A stretch of DNA of 64,000 nucleotides from assembly GCA_023434365.1 (NCBI GenBank), contig JAEYSV010000028.1, forward strand, positions 1 through 64,000. Reading direction: 5' to 3'. The stretch is from Bacillota bacterium. GTDB lineage: Bacteria > Bacillota > Clostridia > Lachnospirales > Lachnospiraceae. Positions 18,915-27,776 of the stretch are shown here, in pieces. The position numbers were made by a program, and so were the translations under genes. The number at the start of each line of letters is the position of its first letter. Position 1 is the first letter of the stretch. The notes beneath the pieces were generated by a model. That model searched no databases. It was not told where the DNA came from and was given only the letters and a program-made list of their open reading frames with translations.

Positions 18915-20210
18915 ATGGAAAACAATTTTAGCAAAAAGCTGATCCTTGGATTTCAGCATGTACTTGCCATGTTTGGTGCAACAGTTTTAGTTCCGGCACT
19001 TACCGGTTTGAACGCATCTATCGCTCTTTTATGCGCCGGACTTGGTACACTATTATTTCACTTTGTTACAAAGCGTAAGGTGCCGGTTTTCCTAGGTTCC
19101 AGTTTTGCTTTTATTGCAGCTATCCAAGCTGTCATAGTTATTGATGAAGTCAACAAGATACCTACCTTAGAAAGTTTAGCAAAAGTAAAAGGTGCATTAA
19201 TCGTAGCCGGAGGTATTTACGCATTATTCGCTCTTTTAATTAAATTAATCGGATATGAAAAGGTAACACGTATTCTACCAGCTATTGTTACTGGTCCAAT
19301 GATTATTGTAATTGGCCTACGTCTTAGTGGTACTGCTATCAATAGTGCATTCTACCGTACAGTAGCTAATGCTGATGGTACCTCTTCTACTTTCTTTGAA
19401 CCAAAATTCGTTCTAATCGCAGCGATAGTTGTAATTACAATTATATCCATCTCCGTATTTACCAAAGGATTTCTTAATCTAATGCCAATACTAATTGCCT
19501 TAATCGTTGGTATTATCGTATCTGTAATAATGGGTGAATTTGATCCTGTTAATCTGAAATCTGCAAATTATATCTCCTTCACAGACGATACAATTTGGAA
19601 ACAGCTCACACAACTCCCTAAATTTGACTTAACTGCAATTCTAGCGATTGCCCCAATCTCCATTGTTACATTAATCGAACATGTAGGTGATATTACTACA
19701 AATGGTGCTGTTGTTGGAAAGAATTTTGTTGCTGACCCAGGTGTACACAGAACGATCTTAGGTGATGGTCTTGCAACTGCTCTAGCTGGTTTACTTGGTG
19801 GTCCAGCCAATACAACTTATGGCGAAAACACTGGTGTGCTTGCTGTTACTAAAAACTATGACCCATCTATTATTCGTATTGCTGCTGTAATCTCTGTAAT
19901 CCTTGGAGTATTCGGCAAATTCGGTGGTGCTATTCAGGATATTCCTGACCCAGTAAAAGGTGGCGTTAGTATTGTTCTCTTTGGTATGATTGCTAGTATT
20001 GGTGTTAGAATTCTGATTAACAATAGAATTGATATGTCAAACAGTCGAAACCTAATGATTTCCTCTCTAATCTTCGTATTAGGTATTGGTATTACTAATA
20101 TTCCAATTACTGATACCATCGAGATTTCAGGTCTTGCTATAGCTGCTTTTGTTGGTATTATCACTGCTTTGGTTCTTCCTGAAAAAGCTGGAACAAAACA
20201 AGCTGAATAA
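18915..20210 (+). CDS. uraA: uracil permease, NCS2 family
   Basis: This 431-residue integral membrane transporter of the nucleobase:cation symporter-2 family has about 12-14 hydrophobic segments. The N-terminus (KKLILGFQHVLAMFGATVLVP) with the QH motif and the central APISIVTLIEHVGD with substrate-binding Glu and the following VGKNF region are typical of the UraA/PyrP branch, which takes up uracil. The GENTGV and the SIVLFGMIASIG stretches also fit. An AGGAGG ribosome binding site precedes the ATG. It is monocistronic, bounded by its own promoter and terminator, with no pyr genes nearby. Confidence 0.9.
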   Translation: MENNFSKKLILGFQHVLAMFGATVLVPALTGLNASIALLCAGLGTLLFHFVTKRKVPVFLGSSFAFIAAIQAVIVIDEVNKIPTLESLAKVKGALIVAGGIYALFALLIKLIGYEKVTRILPAIVTGPMIIVIGLRLSGTAINSAFYRTVANADGTSSTFFEPKFVLIAAIVVITIISISVFTKGFLNLMPILIALIVGIIVSVIMGEFDPVNLKSANYISFTDDTIWKQLTQLPKFDLTAILAIAPISIVTLIEHVGDITTNGAVVGKNFVADPGVHRTILGDGLATALAGLLGGPANTTYGENTGVLAVTKNYDPSIIRIAAVISVILGVFGKFGGAIQDIPDPVKGGVSIVLFGMIASIGVRILINNRIDMSNSRNLMISSLIFVLGIGITNIPITDTIEISGLAIAAFVGIITALVLPEKAGTKQAE

Positions 20211-20267
20211 TACGTAAATTCCTTAGAATATTAACCAATCAGAGATAGATTCTTACGTTTCTCTTAC

Positions 20268-20304
20268 AAAACCTGTCATTAGCGTAACAGTAATTGACAG
20301 GTTT
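20268..20304 (+). terminator. intrinsic terminator of uraA
   Basis: A 10-bp stem (AACCTGTCA and its complement) with a 16-nt loop is followed by eight T residues. Confidence 0.9.
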
Positions 20305-20440
20305 TTTTTATTTTGCTAATATTTTCTTAGCTTACATAATATCAAATAAGATACCTTATGCCACAATCACCATATTATGGTTCTAAGTGTTCGATGTGCG
20401 TAAGTATAAATTAATAATATAAAAGAAATGAGGTAGAAGT

Positions 20441-23158
20441 ATGGATAATCAAAATCCTAATCATGAACCGCAATCTCCTCTTAATGGGACACCGAATCAA
20501 GAAAATGATCCTTCCTTCAATCCCGCTGGCTGGCAAAACACGCCTGAACAAAATCAGGCTTATAGCAATCCTTATTATAGCGGGGGGCAACCATTAAATA
20601 CGCAAAACACGAATTCTGGCCAATCTTATGGATACCAAAACGCAAACCCTAACCAAACTTTTGGTTACCAAAATGCAAATCCTAACCAGCCTTTCGGATA
20701 CCAAAACGCAAATCCTAACCAGCCCTTTGGATACCAAAACGCGAATCCTAACCAACCTTTTGGATACCAAAACACGAATCCTAACCAAACTTTTGGTTAC
20801 CAAAATGTAAATCCTGATCCAAATCAACAAACAGCCGGATATAGTCCATATAATAGCCAGAGTACTGAGCAATCAATCTCATTACCTCCTCGCAAAAAAG
20901 CACCAAAATGGTTATTCGGACTTCTTGCTGTTCCAGTAATCATCATTTTACTTGTTGTTGCAGTATTTACTTTTGCTCCACTCAAAGATTATGTATACTC
21001 TACCTTCATGAGTGCTTCAAGTTACTATAATCATGTAGACAGTGCTAGTGCTAGTAATGTAATGGAAGATATCAAATCTACAGTTGATAAGATTCCTATG
21101 TTAAATAACGCTACTATGGAGGATTCGGCAACAAAGACAGAAGTCTCTTTATCTATTGATGAGGCCATCAAGTCATTACTTGGTGAAAATGTTCCTAGCG
21201 ATGTTCTCGCTATGCTTGACAACATTTCTTCCTTAAGCCTTGAACTGAACCAGAATTTCAAAGGGAATAAAGGAGAAGTCTCCTATCTTCTAAAACAAAA
21301 TGGTAATGCAATTTTGACACTAATTTTAAAATCTGATATAGAGAACAATAAGTCCTATCTTCAGATTCCAGAATTGAATACTGGATATATTGATTTGTCA
21401 AGTGCTATGCAAGCCTTAGCGGATAGTATGTATAATATGAATGGAGATACTGATCTAGGCACTTTATTTACTAATACTAACTTACAAGATGCCATGAAGA
21501 ATATTGATGTTCAGGTTATTCTTGATGCATTTGACCGTTACTTGAATTCCTTAGTCGTTGGTATCTCGGAAAACGGAACTGTTGAAAAAGAACGAAACAG
21601 TGAGGTCGAGATTGGATCATTAAAAATTGATTGTACGAAATTGACAATTACTTTAAATGAACAACAGGCAGGAACTATCCTACTTGAGTTATTAGAGGAA
21701 TTAAAAAAGGATCAGGAGTTATGTGATTTCTTTATTGATATGGGCTTATTTGAAAGTGCTGCTACTTATGAACAATATATTAACACCTTAATTAGCTCCT
21801 TAAAAGATGAAATGAATACAATGGGCACTACTGACACCATGACAATGGATGTATATGTCTCTAGTGGAGATGTAATAGCTAGAAGCATTTCTGTGGATGG
21901 TGCTACAATATTCTTCGGTTATGCTGACAGCGGTAAAAAAACCAGTTTTGAGTTTAATGTTAGTAGTATGGAATCATCTACTGTAGCTATTATCATGGAT
22001 GCTGAAGAAGAAAAAGGCAGTTATAAAGGTGCGCTTACATTTAATGAAATGGATAAAACCATTATGACTGTAGATTTTAACAATGTATCATTTATGGAAG
22101 ACAAGATTGGAACACTCAACGGATCATTTTCTCTTTCTGTAACCGATGTACCTATGGTTTCTTTTGATATAGATGCTGAAGCAGCAAAAGGTTTACAAAA
22201 AATTGATTTTTCTGTTCGCACACTTGGCACTACTCTCGCGTCCCTTCACATTAAAACTGAAGGTGTTGATGCTACGGATGTCACTTTACCAAATACGAAT
22301 GACAAAATATATGATTATCAAGACTTAATTACTAATTATATTAATGATAGTGATTTAGAAGGATTGATGCAGACTTTCTCTGACTTAGGATTTTCTGGTT
22401 TTGGATATACTGATGATGTAATTCCAGACTTTTCAGATATTCCATCCATTGAAGACGCTTTTAATCCTGGTACTCATGAAGACGAAACCATACCAGATAG
22501 TAATTCTACTGAAGAAGTAGCTACACCAGACCCAGGCAATGATATTGGTGAATCAGAATCCCCAGTTGAAACACTTAATGCTGTAGAATATGGTCTTCCT
22601 GAAAATGCTGTGCTTGATTCCTCCGGAAACTACTACTATGAATTATCACTTGAAGAAGTATTAGCAACTGGCCTTGCTGGGGATATATACTCTCTATATG
22701 ATACTAAATATGATAATGTTGTTGATAAAATCGGTGAGGTGAGTAGTAAAATCTGTGGTTCAAATGCCCTATCCGCAGAACAGTTAACTTCTAACTTTAC
22801 TGTTTATGGTACTATAAACATCGATACTAAAGAAATCATAGACCAGACTAGATCTTGCTCTAATACAAAAAGATGGGAAAGTCCAGATAACTTTATGAAC
22901 TATGTATCTATATCATATGATGTCATCACTAATCAAGTAATTGAAATCAGTGGTTACGTTAATATGGATACAGAAGGTTTGTCGCAAGTTTTTGAACTAG
23001 CAAATATTGTAGACAGCTCCTTAACTAGTGAGGACTATAGTAAAATGCAATTAGAATATGTGAGTGGCCAGCCTATTTCATCAATTGGTGAGAGCAGTAT
23101 ATATATTGCTGGAACTGGCGGCGAACAGTACTTTTCAATCACTCATCAATTTAATTAG
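20441..23158 (+). CDS. large single-pass membrane protein with 11-residue tandem repeats, function unknown
   Basis: This 905-residue protein is not one I can assign. A 150-residue cytoplasmic N-terminus rich in Asn, Gln, Pro and Tyr holds six tandem copies of GYQNANPNQPF (residues 64-129). A basic stretch and one membrane helix (about 157-179) follow. The remaining 720 residues should be extracellular: a repeated beta-rich region of the kind seen in lipoprotein-like or DUF6583-like proteins, then a Pro/Glu/Asp/Ser linker (about 675-720), then a C-terminal domain of about 180 residues with two Cys. There is no signal peptidase site and no sortase motif, so it is anchored by the single helix. 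The start is supported by GAGGTAG 6 nt upstream. It is monocistronic. Confidence 0.85.
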   Translation: MDNQNPNHEPQSPLNGTPNQENDPSFNPAGWQNTPEQNQAYSNPYYSGGQPLNTQNTNSGQSYGYQNANPNQTFGYQNANPNQPFGYQNANPNQPFGYQNANPNQPFGYQNTNPNQTFGYQNVNPDPNQQTAGYSPYNSQSTEQSISLPPRKKAPKWLFGLLAVPVIIILLVVAVFTFAPLKDYVYSTFMSASSYYNHVDSASASNVMEDIKSTVDKIPMLNNATMEDSATKTEVSLSIDEAIKSLLGENVPSDVLAMLDNISSLSLELNQNFKGNKGEVSYLLKQNGNAILTLILKSDIENNKSYLQIPELNTGYIDLSSAMQALADSMYNMNGDTDLGTLFTNTNLQDAMKNIDVQVILDAFDRYLNSLVVGISENGTVEKERNSEVEIGSLKIDCTKLTITLNEQQAGTILLELLEELKKDQELCDFFIDMGLFESAATYEQYINTLISSLKDEMNTMGTTDTMTMDVYVSSGDVIARSISVDGATIFFGYADSGKKTSFEFNVSSMESSTVAIIMDAEEEKGSYKGALTFNEMDKTIMTVDFNNVSFMEDKIGTLNGSFSLSVTDVPMVSFDIDAEAAKGLQKIDFSVRTLGTTLASLHIKTEGVDATDVTLPNTNDKIYDYQDLITNYINDSDLEGLMQTFSDLGFSGFGYTDDVIPDFSDIPSIEDAFNPGTHEDETIPDSNSTEEVATPDPGNDIGESESPVETLNAVEYGLPENAVLDSSGNYYYELSLEEVLATGLAGDIYSLYDTKYDNVVDKIGEVSSKICGSNALSAEQLTSNFTVYGTINIDTKEIIDQTRSCSNTKRWESPDNFMNYVSISYDVITNQVIEISGYVNMDTEGLSQVFELANIVDSSLTSEDYSKMQLEYVSGQPISSIGESSIYIAGTGGEQYFSITHQFN
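20630..20827 (+). repeat. 33-bp tandem repeat, six copies, in frame
   Basis: Six head-to-tail 33-bp units beginning GGATACCAAAAC encode the GYQNANPNQPF repeat. Units differ by a few bases, mostly silent, with the last unit diverging to NVNPDPNQQ. Because the unit is a multiple of three, copy-number changes keep the frame. Confidence 0.95.
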
Positions 23159-23258
23159 TTATTGTACTGACTCTGTTATTAAACTTGCACAAGTAAAAAG
23201 TTATTATTTTACTTATTTTATACTATTTAATCAAATTTTAATTTTTTCAAAAAATTGG

Positions 23259-23286
23259 TTGACATATTATATAATTACTGTATAAT
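23259..23286 (+). promoter_or_regulatory. strong promoter of glnK
   Basis: A perfect TTGACA and a perfect TATAAT are separated by 16 bp. Transcription should begin near 23293, only a few nucleotides before the hairpin at 23300-23333. Confidence 0.75.
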
Positions 23287-23299
23287 ATTTCTATAAGAC

Positions 23300-23340
23300 A
23301 AAGGCGTTTCTTACTTCGGTAAGGAATGCCTTTTTTATTT
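23300..23340 (+). terminator. terminator-like hairpin in the glnK leader (candidate attenuator)
   Basis: A stem of about 15 bp (two G-U pairs) is capped by a C(UUCG)G tetraloop and followed by TTTTTTATTT. It lies between the glnK promoter and glnK, 41 nt before the start codon. It could also end transcripts from the 905-residue gene, whose stop is 140 nt upstream; the two roles are compatible. Confidence 0.8.
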
Positions 23341-23381
23341 GTAAAAACCAAGCATATTAATTAGTTAGAGGAGGTTGTAGT

Positions 23382-23720
23382 ATGAAAAAACTTGAAATCA
23401 TTATCAAGCCGGAAAAACTGGAGGATTTAAAAGCAATTTTAGATTCCTGTAGAGCAAATGGTATCATGATTACTAATATCATGGGTTATGGTAATCAAAA
23501 AGGATTTAAACAGGTATACCGCGGTACTGAGTACAATGTAAATCTTCTTCCAAAAGTTAAAGTAGAAACGGTTGTACCAAATGATATTTGCGAATCTATT
23601 ATAGCAAAAGTAGTAACCGAGATTAACACTGGCAATTATGGTGATGGTAAGATCTTCATCTATGAGGTGGAAGACGCCGTACGTATTCGTACTGGTGAAC
23701 GTGGCCACGAAGCCTTATAA
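23382..23720 (+). CDS. glnK: PII-family nitrogen regulatory protein (GlnK/GlnB)
   Basis: This 112-residue trimeric signalling protein senses 2-oxoglutarate and adenylates and controls ammonium transport. It starts MKKLEIIIKPEKLEDLK, and the T-loop contains Tyr51 in YRGTEYNVNLLPKVKVE, the residue uridylylated in proteobacteria. The C-terminal signature is GDGKIFIYEVEDAVRIRTGE. Linkage to amt 97 bp downstream identifies it as the GlnK type that gates Amt. GGAGG sits 7 nt before the ATG. The transcript must pass two terminator-like hairpins, one before and one after this gene. Confidence 0.95.
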   Translation: MKKLEIIIKPEKLEDLKAILDSCRANGIMITNIMGYGNQKGFKQVYRGTEYNVNLLPKVKVETVVPNDICESIIAKVVTEINTGNYGDGKIFIYEVEDAVRIRTGERGHEAL

Positions 23721-23754
23721 CAACTTAAAACTTATCTATTTAATATTTGTTATC

Positions 23755-23790
23755 AAAGGAGATAACGTCCAACAGGCGTTATCTCCTTTT
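23755..23790 (+). terminator. hairpin between glnK and amt
   Basis: A perfect 13-bp stem (AAAGGAGATAACG and its complement) with a 9-nt loop ends in TTTT. It begins 34 nt after the glnK stop and should lower amt relative to glnK. The 5' arm contains AAAGGAGA, resembling a ribosome binding site. Confidence 0.75.
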
Positions 23791-23817
23791 TAAAACTTTA
23801 AACAAGGGGGAACTAAC

Positions 23818-25056
23818 ATGGATACTCAATTATTATTAAATATTATGTGGACTATGATTGCCGCATCTTTAGTGTTTTTTATGCAGGCTGGCTTTGCAAT
23901 GGTAGAAACAGGGTTTACCCGAGCCAAAAATGCAGGTAATATTATTATGAAGAATCTGATGGACTTTGTTCTTGGATCAATATTCTTTTTCTTAATTGGT
24001 TTTGGAATTATGTTTGGATCAAATGCTGGCGGTATAATTGGAACATCTGGTATCTTCAATCCAACCGCTCTATCTGACTTTGTTATGGATACCTATGGAT
24101 TGCCAATTGGTGTATTTATGATTTTCCACACTGTATTTTGTGCAACTGCTGCAACAATTGTTTCAGGTGCCATGGCAGAACGAACCAAATTCAGTGCCTA
24201 TCTTGTGTATAGTGCCTGTATCTCTATTTTTATTTACCCAGTTACCGGACATTGGATCTGGGGTGGCGGCTGGCTGAGCGAGTTAGGATTCGTAGATTTT
24301 GCAGGCTCTACTGCCGTTCATGCTGTAGGTGGATGGTGTGCTCTAGTAGGCGCTAAGATTCTGGGACCTAGAATTGGTAAGTACAATAAAGATGGTAAAC
24401 CAAATGCAATTCCTGGTCATAACCTTCCTATTGGTGCGTTAGGCGTATTTATTCTTTGGTTTGGCTGGTTTGGATTTAACTGTGGTTCAACAATCAGTGC
24501 AACTACAACCCTTGGTGATATCGCAATGACAACGAACCTTGCAGCATGTGCTGCTACACTGGTTACTTTGGCTATCACTTGGATTCGTTATGGGAAACCT
24601 GATATCTCCATGACCCTCAATGGTTCCTTAGCCGGTCTGGTTGCTATTACTGCAGGCTGCGCTAATGTTGATTTCTGGGGCGCCCTTATCATTGGTATTA
24701 TCGCAGGTATCGTAGTAGTATTTGCTGTTGAATTTGTAGATAAAGTATTAAAAATTGATGACCCAGTTGGTGCAACCGGTGTTCACTGGGCATGTGGTAT
24801 CGTAGGAACCTTACTTGTAGGCTTATTTGATACAACAAACGGTGTATTTTACGGAGGAGGCTTCCATCTATTAGGAGTTCAGGCACTTGGCGTTCTTTCT
24901 GTTGGTGCATTTACCGTTGTCATGGCAATTATCATTTTCAAGTCCATCCAGCACACTATTGGTCTTCGAGTTAATGCACAGGAAGAAGAAGACGGCCTGG
25001 ATATTCACGAACATGGATCATCTGCTTATTCAGATTTCCAGATAAAAGTTAAGTAA
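23818..25056 (+). CDS. amt: ammonium transporter Amt
   Basis: This 412-residue membrane channel protein has 11 predicted helices with the family N-terminus (FFMQAGFAMVETGFTRAKNAGN). The twin pore histidines are in STAVHAVGGW and GVHWACGIVGT. The GHNLPIGALGVFILWFGWFGFNCGS motif is the ammonium transporter signature. It conducts ammonium/ammonia and is expected to be blocked by the GlnK trimer encoded upstream. The start ATG follows AAGGGGG. Confidence 0.96.
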   Translation: MDTQLLLNIMWTMIAASLVFFMQAGFAMVETGFTRAKNAGNIIMKNLMDFVLGSIFFFLIGFGIMFGSNAGGIIGTSGIFNPTALSDFVMDTYGLPIGVFMIFHTVFCATAATIVSGAMAERTKFSAYLVYSACISIFIYPVTGHWIWGGGWLSELGFVDFAGSTAVHAVGGWCALVGAKILGPRIGKYNKDGKPNAIPGHNLPIGALGVFILWFGWFGFNCGSTISATTTLGDIAMTTNLAACAATLVTLAITWIRYGKPDISMTLNGSLAGLVAITAGCANVDFWGALIIGIIAGIVVVFAVEFVDKVLKIDDPVGATGVHWACGIVGTLLVGLFDTTNGVFYGGGFHLLGVQALGVLSVGAFTVVMAIIIFKSIQHTIGLRVNAQEEEDGLDIHEHGSSAYSDFQIKVK

Positions 25057-25094
25057 CAATCACCTATTATTGATAAACCCTTTTATTTAACAAA

Positions 25095-25131
25095 CCACAA
25101 AAACCGCCTACATATTAGGCGGTTTTTGTGG
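25095..25131. terminator. intrinsic terminator of amt
   Basis: A perfect 16-bp stem (CCACAAAAACCGCCTA and its complement) with a 5-nt loop. The T run lies inside the stem, not after it. Confidence 0.8.
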
Positions 25132-25269
25132 TGGTAAATACAATAATCAATCTGCATAGCAAAAAAATTTTACACTTATTTAATCATTGGGTTCTTTTCA
25201 TATACTCAATGCTATGATAAACTGTTAGATGATTACTAGTGGATACATCATAGAAAAGAGGATAACAAA

Positions 25270-26088
25270 ATGATTCTGAATAAATCAAATCAAGAAGGCA
25301 GCCCAGAAGATTTGAAACAGACTACTTTAGACAATAGTGCCGAGATTTATCAAAAGCGAAAGATAGAAACCGAAAAAGAGAAACTTACTCAAATGAATTG
25401 GAAGCAAAAGCTACAATATTTTAAAGATTATTACCTGCTAAAGTGCATTATTATTACTGGTTTAGCATCTTTGTTGTTATATATCGTAATATATAGTTTA
25501 ATACCAAAACCAGAACCAATTGTCTCTATAACCTCTATTAACTTTGGCATTGATAAAAGTAAGACTGACGCCTTTACCAAAGAGGCACTTGATTATTTAG
25601 GTTATAACAACGAAGAATATACGATTTCGCTAGACACTGACAATTCCTATAAGACATCCGATCAGGAAAATGCAATTAGCTCTAATTATGGTCTGTCTGA
25701 AAAATTTACTGCGATGATTATGGCCAATCAAATGGATTTATTTATCTGTGACTCCAAATCCTTTGCTGAATTCTTTCCTCAAGGATTTTATGCTGATTTA
25801 AAAAATTTATTACCAAAGAGCCTAATGGACAAGCTTGGATCAGATGTTATAATTGCAAAAAGCCCTCAGCTTGAAGCAGATGCACCTTTAGCATTATCAT
25901 TAAATAACTCCTCAGTTATTCGTAAGCTCTTCACTATCGATGAAGAGGCATTAAAAGAAAAAAATATCACATCCGAAGAACTATTAGATCTATTGCTAAA
26001 AGACTATTATATTGGTATTATCTATAACAGTGTAAACAAGGAAGAAGCTGTTCGTTTTATAGAATATCTATATAGTGACGTAAACTAA
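25270..26088 (+). CDS. hypothetical membrane-anchored protein
   Basis: This 272-residue protein is not a family I can name. The N-terminal 55 residues are charged and probably cytoplasmic (ending NWKQKLQYFKDYYLLK). One membrane helix follows (about 57-78, IIITGLASLLLYIVIYSLI), and an extracellular domain of about 190 residues has alternating strands and helices. That domain resembles a solute-binding-protein lobe in style (DLFICDSKSFAEFFPQGFYADL), but this is only an impression. The gene is monocistronic with an AAAGAGGA ribosome binding site and a terminator directly after it. No functional context. Confidence 0.75.
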   Translation: MILNKSNQEGSPEDLKQTTLDNSAEIYQKRKIETEKEKLTQMNWKQKLQYFKDYYLLKCIIITGLASLLLYIVIYSLIPKPEPIVSITSINFGIDKSKTDAFTKEALDYLGYNNEEYTISLDTDNSYKTSDQENAISSNYGLSEKFTAMIMANQMDLFICDSKSFAEFFPQGFYADLKNLLPKSLMDKLGSDVIIAKSPQLEADAPLALSLNNSSVIRKLFTIDEEALKEKNITSEELLDLLLKDYYIGIIYNSVNKEEAVRFIEYLYSDVN

Positions 26089-26091
26089 AAT

Positions 26092-26133
26092 AAAGACATT
26101 CATATTATCTTTCTTGATAAAATGAATGTCTTT
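26092..26133. terminator. bidirectional terminator between convergent genes
   Basis: A 12-bp stem (AAAGACATTCAT and its complement) with an 18-nt loop has T runs on both strands. It can serve the membrane protein gene on the left and asd on the right. Confidence 0.8.
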
Positions 26134-26217
26134 TTCTTGTTGTATGATAAACGCACCACTTACAGAAGTGGAAGTCTACTCTGACAGAGATTACTATTGT
26201 CTATCAATAATACTAGT

Positions 26218-27306
26218 TTATTTTTCTTTTGCAGTAATATAACCCTGAGCTTTTAGTAATTCAGCTGTCAGAACACCGCCACCAGCTGCACCACGAACTG
26301 TATTATGAGATAATCCAATAAATTTGTAGTCATATACAGTATCTTCACGTAAGCGTCCCATACTAATTCCATAGCCGTTCTCACGATCCACATCAAGTTT
26401 AACCTGTGGTCGGTTATCTTCTTCAAAATATTCGATAAATTGTTTTGGTGCACTAGGAAGGTTAAGTTCCTGTGGTAGGCCTTTATACTCTTTCCAAGCT
26501 TTTAAGATTTGTTCCTTGGTAGGTTTCTTATCAAAGCTTACAAATACTGCTGCAGTATGTCCATCAAGTACTGGAACACGTATACACTGAGTCGTAATAA
26601 TAGGTCCTTCTGCTTTTACGATCTTACCATCTACTACCGTACCCCAGATACGAAGAGGTTCCTGTTCACTCTTTTCTTCTTCTCCACCGATATATGGTAT
26701 TACGTTTTCTACCATTTCTGGCCAATCCTTAAAAGTTTTTCCTGCTCCTGAAATCGCCTGGTAAGTTGTTGCAACTACTACTTTTGGTTCAAATTCTTTT
26801 AATGCATGTAATGCAGGAGCATAACTTTGAATAGAGCAGTTTGGTTTAACAACAATAAATCCTTTATTCGTTCCCAAACGAGCTTTCTGATGTTCAATCA
26901 CTTCAAGATGTTCTGGATTAATCTCAGGGATTACCATTGGCACATCAGGAGTCCATCGATGTGCACTATTATTTGACACAACTGGAGTTTCTGCTTTTGC
27001 ATAAGCCTCTTCAATTGCTTTAATTTCATCTTTAGTCATATCAACTGCGCTAAATACGAAGTCCACTTCTTGACTTACTTCCTCTACTTCGTTTACATTC
27101 TTAACAACTAATTTTTTTACAGCTTCTGGCATTGGAGTAGTCATCTTCCAACGATCTCCTACTGCTTCTTCATAGGTCTTTCCAGCACTACGTGGGCTTG
27201 CTGCTACAGCAACAACCTCAAACCATGGATGATTCTCTAATAGTGCAATAAATCGCTGGCCAACCATACCGGTACCACCTAAAATACCAACTCTTAATTT
27301 GCTCAT
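26218..27306 (-). CDS. asd: aspartate-semialdehyde dehydrogenase
   Basis: This 362-residue enzyme reduces aspartyl phosphate to aspartate semialdehyde, the branch point to lysine, diaminopimelate, methionine and threonine. It has the NADP-binding GILGGTGMVGQRF at the N-terminus, the catalytic Cys157 in VKPNCSIQSY, and the C-terminal RGAAGGGVLTAELL. Length and the VVSNNSAHRW motif place it with the archaeal/fungal-type enzymes rather than the shorter E. coli-type. It stands alone, with a 470-bp upstream region. Confidence 0.94.
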   Translation of the reverse strand: MSKLRVGILGGTGMVGQRFIALLENHPWFEVVAVAASPRSAGKTYEEAVGDRWKMTTPMPEAVKKLVVKNVNEVEEVSQEVDFVFSAVDMTKDEIKAIEEAYAKAETPVVSNNSAHRWTPDVPMVIPEINPEHLEVIEHQKARLGTNKGFIVVKPNCSIQSYAPALHALKEFEPKVVVATTYQAISGAGKTFKDWPEMVENVIPYIGGEEEKSEQEPLRIWGTVVDGKIVKAEGPIITTQCIRVPVLDGHTAAVFVSFDKKPTKEQILKAWKEYKGLPQELNLPSAPKQFIEYFEEDNRPQVKLDVDRENGYGISMGRLREDTVYDYKFIGLSHNTVRGAAGGGVLTAELLKAQGYITAKEK

Positions 27307-27623
27307 ACTTTCACCTCTTTATTTTTATACAACCAGTTAGAAAACTGGGATATTTTGTTTTTGTCACGCATACATTTGTCCGTCTAGTAGATATATTACT
27401 CTTATCATCTTTAAAATGCAACTAAAAAAAATGATTTCTTGTATTTTTGTACGTTTTGGATATCAATTGGATAGATATTCAATTTCCTTTGTTAATAATT
27501 AACTAAATACATACAATCAATTGAGACTAGTTTGAACAAGTCGCCACTTAGAACAGTAGAAGTCTTTTATGCACTGGAATATAATCCATACAGTCACCTA
27601 TAAAGTATTGTTAAAAATAATAC

Positions 27624-27666
27624 GATATATATATTGAGAAGAAGTATAATTCTCGTAATATATATC
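27624..27666. repeat. 17-bp imperfect inverted repeat
   Basis: Arms of 17 nt (GATATATATATTGAGAA and near-complement, 15 of 17 pairing including one G-U) flank a 9-nt loop. No T run follows on either strand, so it is unlikely to be a terminator. Confidence 0.6.
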
Positions 27667-27691
27667 CCCAATAGAATTACCACATAGAACA

Positions 27692-27734
27692 AAAAGCACG
27701 ATGTCAGTAACTCCCAAGCTAACATCGTGCTTTT
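27692..27734 (-). terminator. intrinsic terminator of the phosphofructokinase gene
   Basis: A perfect 13-bp stem (AAAAGCACGATGT and its complement) with a 17-nt loop; T run on the - strand. Confidence 0.85.
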
Positions 27735-27776
27735 GTTTTATTTTATCTCTCAGTTTTTTCTTGTCGTATTACTTAA

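Larger units (their letters stand above)
27307..27776. other. 470-bp intergenic region between pfk and asd
   Basis: AT-rich region containing the pfk terminator (27692-27734), a 17-bp imperfect inverted repeat (27624-27666), and the leader of asd. I looked for a lysine riboswitch or T-box in front of asd and saw neither the conserved cores nor the T-box sequence. Confidence 0.6.

Noticed and set aside
20594..20872. 92-codon antisense frame across the 33-bp repeats
   Set aside because: The frame stays open only because the repeat unit is a multiple of three without stops; no start signals.
27307..27660. Possible lysine riboswitch or T-box before asd
   Set aside because: None of the conserved lysine-riboswitch segments nor the T-box sequence is present in the - strand leader.
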